Assembly: GCF_026241135.1 (NCBI RefSeq)
Contig: NZ_JAPFGA010000011.1
Location: 36,500-100,499, forward strand
Length of the DNA stretch: 64,000 bases
DNA from: Galbibacter kalidii
Lineage (GTDB): Bacteria > Bacteroidota > Bacteroidia > Flavobacteriales > Flavobacteriaceae
Direction of reading: 5' to 3'
Shown piece by piece: positions 60,858-64,000 of the stretch. Below the pieces are notes generated by a model, which was not told the origin of the DNA, did not search any database, and worked only from the letters and a program-made list of their open reading frames with translations. A program made the position numbers and the translations under genes. The number at the start of each line of letters is the position of its first letter. Position 1 is the first letter of the stretch.

Positions 60858-61736
60858 ATGAACTATACAGATAAAATGCTTCGCGACGGAGCACTCGAAG
60901 GCAAAAACATAGTGGTAACCGGTGGCGGAAGCGGATTGGGCAAGGCCATGTCCAAATATTTTATGGAATTGGGCGCCAAAGTGGCCATCACCTCCCGGAG
61001 TTTGGAAAAACTGAAAAACACCGCCAAAGAACTGGAAGCAGAAACCGGGGGAACATGTTTGCCCGTTGCCTGCGACGTGCGCAACTATGACGAGGTGGAA
61101 GCCATGCACAAACAAGTGATGGAAAACTTTGGAAAAGCAGATGTTTTGCTTAACAATGCCGCAGGAAATTTCATCTCCCCCACCGAACGCTTGTCCGCCA
61201 ACGCTTTTGACACCATTATCGATATTGTCTTAAAAGGCACTAAAAACTGTACGTTGGCTTTCGGCAAACACTGGATAAACAGCAAACAAAAAAACACCAA
61301 TGTCCTCAATATTGTTACCACCTATGCCTGGACAGGTTCGGCTTATGTGGTGCCATCGGCTACAGCCAAAGCAGGGGTTTTGGCGCTCACCAGAAGTCTT
61401 GCCGTTGAATGGGCAAAGTACGGTATGCGGTTCAACGCCATAGCCCCGGGACCTTTCCCTACCAAAGGGGCTTGGGACCGGTTATTGCCGGGTGATCTAA
61501 AGGAAAAATTCGATCTAGCTAAAAAAGTACCCCTAAAAAGAGTTGGAGAACATCAGGAATTGGCTAACCTAGCCGCTTATATGGTTTCTGATTTCAGTGC
61601 GTACCTCAACGGGGAAGTCATTACCCTAGACGGAGGTGAATGGCTGAAAGGCGCCGGACAATTCAACATATTGGAAGCTATTCCCGAGCATCTGTGGGAT
61701 CAACTGGAGGCTATGATACGGGGGAAGAAGAAATGA
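60858..61736 (+). CDS. SDR-family 2,4-dienoyl-CoA reductase-type enzyme
   Basis: A 292-residue short-chain dehydrogenase. NIVVTGGGSGLGKAMSKYFM is the cofactor-binding motif and LLNNAAGNFISPTERLS the NNAG motif. The segment YVVPSATAKAGVLALTRSLA lacks the usual Tyr four residues before the Lys; the 2,4-dienoyl-CoA reductase group has the same change, and overall similarity to that group is strong. It would use NADPH in beta-oxidation of unsaturated fatty acids. It follows mutB by 180 bases. Confidence 0.85.
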   Translation: MNYTDKMLRDGALEGKNIVVTGGGSGLGKAMSKYFMELGAKVAITSRSLEKLKNTAKELEAETGGTCLPVACDVRNYDEVEAMHKQVMENFGKADVLLNNAAGNFISPTERLSANAFDTIIDIVLKGTKNCTLAFGKHWINSKQKNTNVLNIVTTYAWTGSAYVVPSATAKAGVLALTRSLAVEWAKYGMRFNAIAPGPFPTKGAWDRLLPGDLKEKFDLAKKVPLKRVGEHQELANLAAYMVSDFSAYLNGEVITLDGGEWLKGAGQFNILEAIPEHLWDQLEAMIRGKKK

Positions 61737-61858
61737 GCAGTAGGCAGGCAGGATATGGTTGAAGATTGAAGGTTGAAGATTGAAGGTTGAAAGTTTCAAA
61801 TTCAAGGTTTAATGTTGGGGAGGAGTGGCTCTTTTTTTAAAATAATAACAAGAAAAAA

Positions 61859-61896
61859 TTGACTGTTCTAGCCTTATACAACGAACTGAGTTATGT
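61859..61896 (+). pseudogene. Duplicated 5' fragment of the 63253 gene
   Basis: TTGACTGTTCTAGCCTTATA and the following 18 bases match the first 38 bases of the gene at 63253 with two differences. The copy encodes TVLALYNELSYV before diverging into a stop. The Fic gene lies between the copy and the original, indicating how the insert entered. Confidence 0.75.
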
Positions 61897-61918
61897 AAGG
61901 GTTTTACATTGAACTCGT

Positions 61919-62977
61919 CTAAAAATAAGTGTTTACAGCAAATTCAAACTGCTCCATAAAAATAGTCTTAAAGGCAGTTATATTATTCTGTTCATAAAAT
62001 AACAGCATCGCTTTTTTATATTCAATAGAATCTATTGTCCTGAATGAGACTGGGCAGTATTTATTATCTACCAATACAGCATTGCTTACAATACGAGCAG
62101 TTCTTTTATTTCCGTCATTAAACGGCTGAATATAAGAAAGTAGAACCAAGACAAGTAACGCTTTTTCAAATACACTTTTCTTTGAATTCACCAGTTCGCA
62201 CATATTATGCAAAACCTCTTTTATCTGAAACTCATTGTCCAACGGACGGTAGTTTGTTCCGGAAATACCCACTCTTCGCTTTCTAATATTACGATCGATT
62301 CCTAAATCCTTTACCAGAATACTATGAATATTTTCAATCTTGCTAATTGTCAAACTCCTCAAATAGTCTGGATAAGCAAGTATAAAATCTAAGGCTTCCT
62401 TATGATTAAGAAGCATGATCGCTTCATCTTTAGCCTTGCCTTCAGCTGTTATTTTTTCTTTCAACAACCTTTCGGTTTCCAGCAAAGAATAGGTATTTCC
62501 TTCTATCTCTGAAGATTTCCAACTCAAGTCAATGGCTAAGCGCTCCATTTCTTTGTTAAATTCATTTTCACTCAGTTGACTACTATTCTCTTTGAAATGT
62601 GCCTGCAGGTCCCGTAAGTGCTGGAGCTCTTCCTCTGAAAACAAATTTACTTGATACAATGTTTTAGTTATCAAATGAAAATTAAATCCCGACTTAATAT
62701 CTCTTTCATCGATTTCCTTTTTATAGTATTCTTCAACATCAATAAACCGTAATAATTCAAATGAAGGAGCGACTTTATATACAGTAGATTTTCCTTTCCC
62801 GGAAGTCTCAATAAGTCTATCTGCGATCAGCTTAGTAAGTAACCTTTTCGTTGTCGCATAACTAATATCCAAGCCTACCCCTTGGTGTATTTCTTTAGAT
62901 GATAATGAAGGATGGGCATCAATAAAAGTAAGTATTCTATTTTTATTTTTCATGTTTCCCTTTACTTTAAAGCTCAA
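61919..62977 (-). CDS. Fic-family protein with N-terminal winged helix
   Basis: A 352-residue protein from TTG 62977, or 344 from ATG 62953, which I prefer. Residues 1-80 form a winged helix (LTFIDAHPSLSSKEIHQGVG, then ATTKRLLTKLIADRLIETSG). Residue 175 onward is a Fic domain with an internal inhibitory motif (SSEIEGN, of the S/TxxxEG/N type). The active-site motif reads QPFNDGNKRTAR, with Gln in place of the catalytic His. An array of AGCTCAAA boxes upstream may be its operator. It lies between a conserved gene and a fragment of that gene's start. Confidence 0.85.
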   Translation of the reverse strand: MSFKVKGNMKNKNRILTFIDAHPSLSSKEIHQGVGLDISYATTKRLLTKLIADRLIETSGKGKSTVYKVAPSFELLRFIDVEEYYKKEIDERDIKSGFNFHLITKTLYQVNLFSEEELQHLRDLQAHFKENSSQLSENEFNKEMERLAIDLSWKSSEIEGNTYSLLETERLLKEKITAEGKAKDEAIMLLNHKEALDFILAYPDYLRSLTISKIENIHSILVKDLGIDRNIRKRRVGISGTNYRPLDNEFQIKEVLHNMCELVNSKKSVFEKALLVLVLLSYIQPFNDGNKRTARIVSNAVLVDNKYCPVSFRTIDSIEYKKAMLLFYEQNNITAFKTIFMEQFEFAVNTYF

Positions 62978-63124
62978 ATGTAATTAAATTACAGCTCAAA
63001 TTAAACTATTTTTGAGCTGTATTTAGATTTTTTGTGAGCTTAAAGTTTGTTTTAAGCTCAATTATTAACAGAATAGAGCTCAAATTAAAAACAAATTGAG
63101 CCTCATTTGATACATTCATGAGCC
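62971..63124. promoter_or_regulatory. Array of AGCTCAAA/TTTGAGCT boxes upstream of fic
   Basis: Eight copies of AGCTCAAx or its complement, at about 62971, 62993, 63012, 63035, 63054, 63077, 63095 and 63118, spaced 17-23 bases apart and in both orientations. They cover the region between the Fic gene and its neighbour. The regular spacing near two helical turns fits binding of several copies of a DNA-binding protein, such as the Fic winged helix. Confidence 0.6.
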
Positions 63125-63252
63125 AAAATTGATAATTAAAAAGTTATTAATTAATAGGAATTATCAAATGATCTTTGTTTTGGCTATTGGGAGTTTGTTG
63201 ATTTTTTTGGAAATTTGGTTTAACTATCCTCTAAATATATAATGAGAAGAAT

Positions 63253-63822
63253 TTGACTGTTCAAGCTTTATACAACGAACTGAGTTATGTTGATCATTCC
63301 CGGGAAAAAAGGGTCTTTTATGCCAAGAAAGTACTTGCAAATCCGGAATTGGTCGGTAATCTGCTTCAGATTATGTTTATGGTAAACGACAAGGTGTCCT
63401 GCCGTGCTGCATGGGTTCTTGAGTTCGTATGTAGGGAAAAGCTGGAAATTATCATTCCGCACTTAAATCATTTCACCAAAAACATTCATCATGTTCATTT
63501 AGATCCTGCTGTTAGACCTGTGGCCAAAATATGTGAGTGTCTGGCAGAAGCCTATTACAAAAACAATAAAAATCCTATAAAACAAAATTTAAAATCCGCT
63601 CATATAGATCATATTATTGAATTTTGCCTTGATTGCCTGATCAACGACGAGAAAGTAGCCCCAAAAGCCCACTCGATGACCGTATTGTTCCTCTTCGGAA
63701 GGGATTACAACTGGATCCACCCTGAATTGATTTTGATCCTGGAACGTGATTTTTATAGACAATCGGCCGCTTTTAAAGCAAGGGCCAGACGTATTTTGAA
63801 GAAGCTTAAAAAGAATCAATAG
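63253..63822 (+). CDS. Helical-repeat protein of unknown function
   Basis: A 189-residue protein starting at TTG 63253, supported by the matching duplicated fragment upstream. It is all-helical (REKRVFYAKKVLANPELVGN, VSCRAAWVLEFVCREKLEII, VAPKAHSMTVLFLFGRDYNW), with a pattern like HEAT repeats. Proteins of this length in flavobacteria are sometimes wrongly called adenylosuccinate lyase. No catalytic signature is visible. It is followed by a 7-bp tandem repeat. Confidence 0.7.
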   Translation: MTVQALYNELSYVDHSREKRVFYAKKVLANPELVGNLLQIMFMVNDKVSCRAAWVLEFVCREKLEIIIPHLNHFTKNIHHVHLDPAVRPVAKICECLAEAYYKNNKNPIKQNLKSAHIDHIIEFCLDCLINDEKVAPKAHSMTVLFLFGRDYNWIHPELILILERDFYRQSAAFKARARRILKKLKKNQ

Positions 63823-63867
63823 TTGAGTTCAAATCAAAATGGATTAAAAATTGATATTTGGGTTTTG

Positions 63868-64000
63868 GAAGTCAGAAGTCAGAAGTCAGAAGTCAGAAGT
63901 CAGAAGTCAGAAGTCAGAAGTCAGAAGTCAGAAGTCAGAAGTCAGAAGTCAGAAGTCAGAAGTCAGAAGTCAGAAGTCAGAAGTCAGAAGTCAGAAGTCA
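63868..64000. repeat. 7-bp tandem repeat (GAAGTCA), 19 copies to window end
   Basis: The unit GAAGTCA is repeated without interruption for 133 bases and continues past the end of the window. Copy number is exactly 19 within the window. It lies 45 bases after the helical-repeat gene. Confidence 0.95.

Noticed and set aside
60858..61736. SDR without catalytic Tyr as a broken gene
   Set aside because: The dienoyl-CoA reductase group has the same sequence at this place, so it is normal for the family.
1..64000. CRISPR array, tRNA or rRNA genes
   Set aside because: No spaced identical repeats with unique spacers were seen; the only regular arrays are spacerless tandem repeats. No tRNA- or rRNA-like stretch was recognised.
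63868..64000. Tandem repeat as a CRISPR
   Set aside because: The 7-base units are contiguous and identical, with no spacers.

Overview
The window looks like a chromosome segment of a member of the Bacteroidota, most probably the Flavobacteriaceae. The support is AT-rich coding DNA, almost no Shine-Dalgarno sequences, promoter-like TTG/TAnnTTTG elements, DUF5675 and DUF2061 proteins, and the block udk - divIC-like - mutA - mutB. No rRNA, tRNA or CRISPR array was seen.

Region 1 (1-12.5 kb) is an accessory island of single-gene, mostly plus-strand units: an S51-type peptidase, two small membrane proteins, an arginase-like and an isochorismatase-like hydrolase, an alpha/beta hydrolase, two class-C beta-lactamase-like serine hydrolases, an S41 peptidase and a ParDE toxin-antitoxin pair. 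Between them lie hairpin-forming, cassette-boundary-like sequences, a relic of a group II intron and a second 5' fragment of one, a 152-bp repeat in two copies, two decayed transposase 3' ends and a truncated M16-like peptidase gene. Region 2 (12.5-21.8 kb) holds a frameshifted TPR/AraC-type sensor regulator, a lipoprotein, an AraC regulator, a compact unit of unknown function (251-aa protein, DUF5675, two tiny membrane proteins, divergent 65-aa protein), a second ParDE pair, and two MITE-like elements with REP-type repeats inside.

Region 3 (21.9-56 kb) is a surface-polysaccharide locus. It encodes UDP-glucose dehydrogenase and UDP-glucuronate decarboxylase (UDP-xylose), an initiating sugar-phosphate transferase, a Wzx-like flippase, two polymerase/ligase-type membrane proteins and a GT2. 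A tight minus-strand operon follows for a CMP-legionaminic-acid-like nonulosonate (legB, legC, a formyltransferase, neuB/legI, neuC/legG, ptmE, legF) plus a probable GT-B glycosyltransferase. Next come sulfate-activation genes (cysN, cysD, cysC, DUF2061, cysQ), manC, a TviB-like nucleotide-sugar dehydrogenase and an O-antigen ligase-like protein. This part is heavily invaded by repeats. Two GIY-YIG nuclease genes, each flanked by its own REP family, interrupt the cys genes. A three-gene HipBST-like module sits between long direct repeats, and a RhuM-Fic gene follows. A remnant of a second manC lies upstream of legB.

Region 4 (55.8-64 kb) is conserved core: uridine kinase, a DivIC/FtsB-like protein, both methylmalonyl-CoA mutase subunits, a 2,4-dienoyl-CoA reductase-type SDR and a helical-repeat protein. 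A Fic gene has been inserted next to that last gene and left a copied fragment of its 5' end. The window ends in a 7-bp tandem repeat that runs off the edge.
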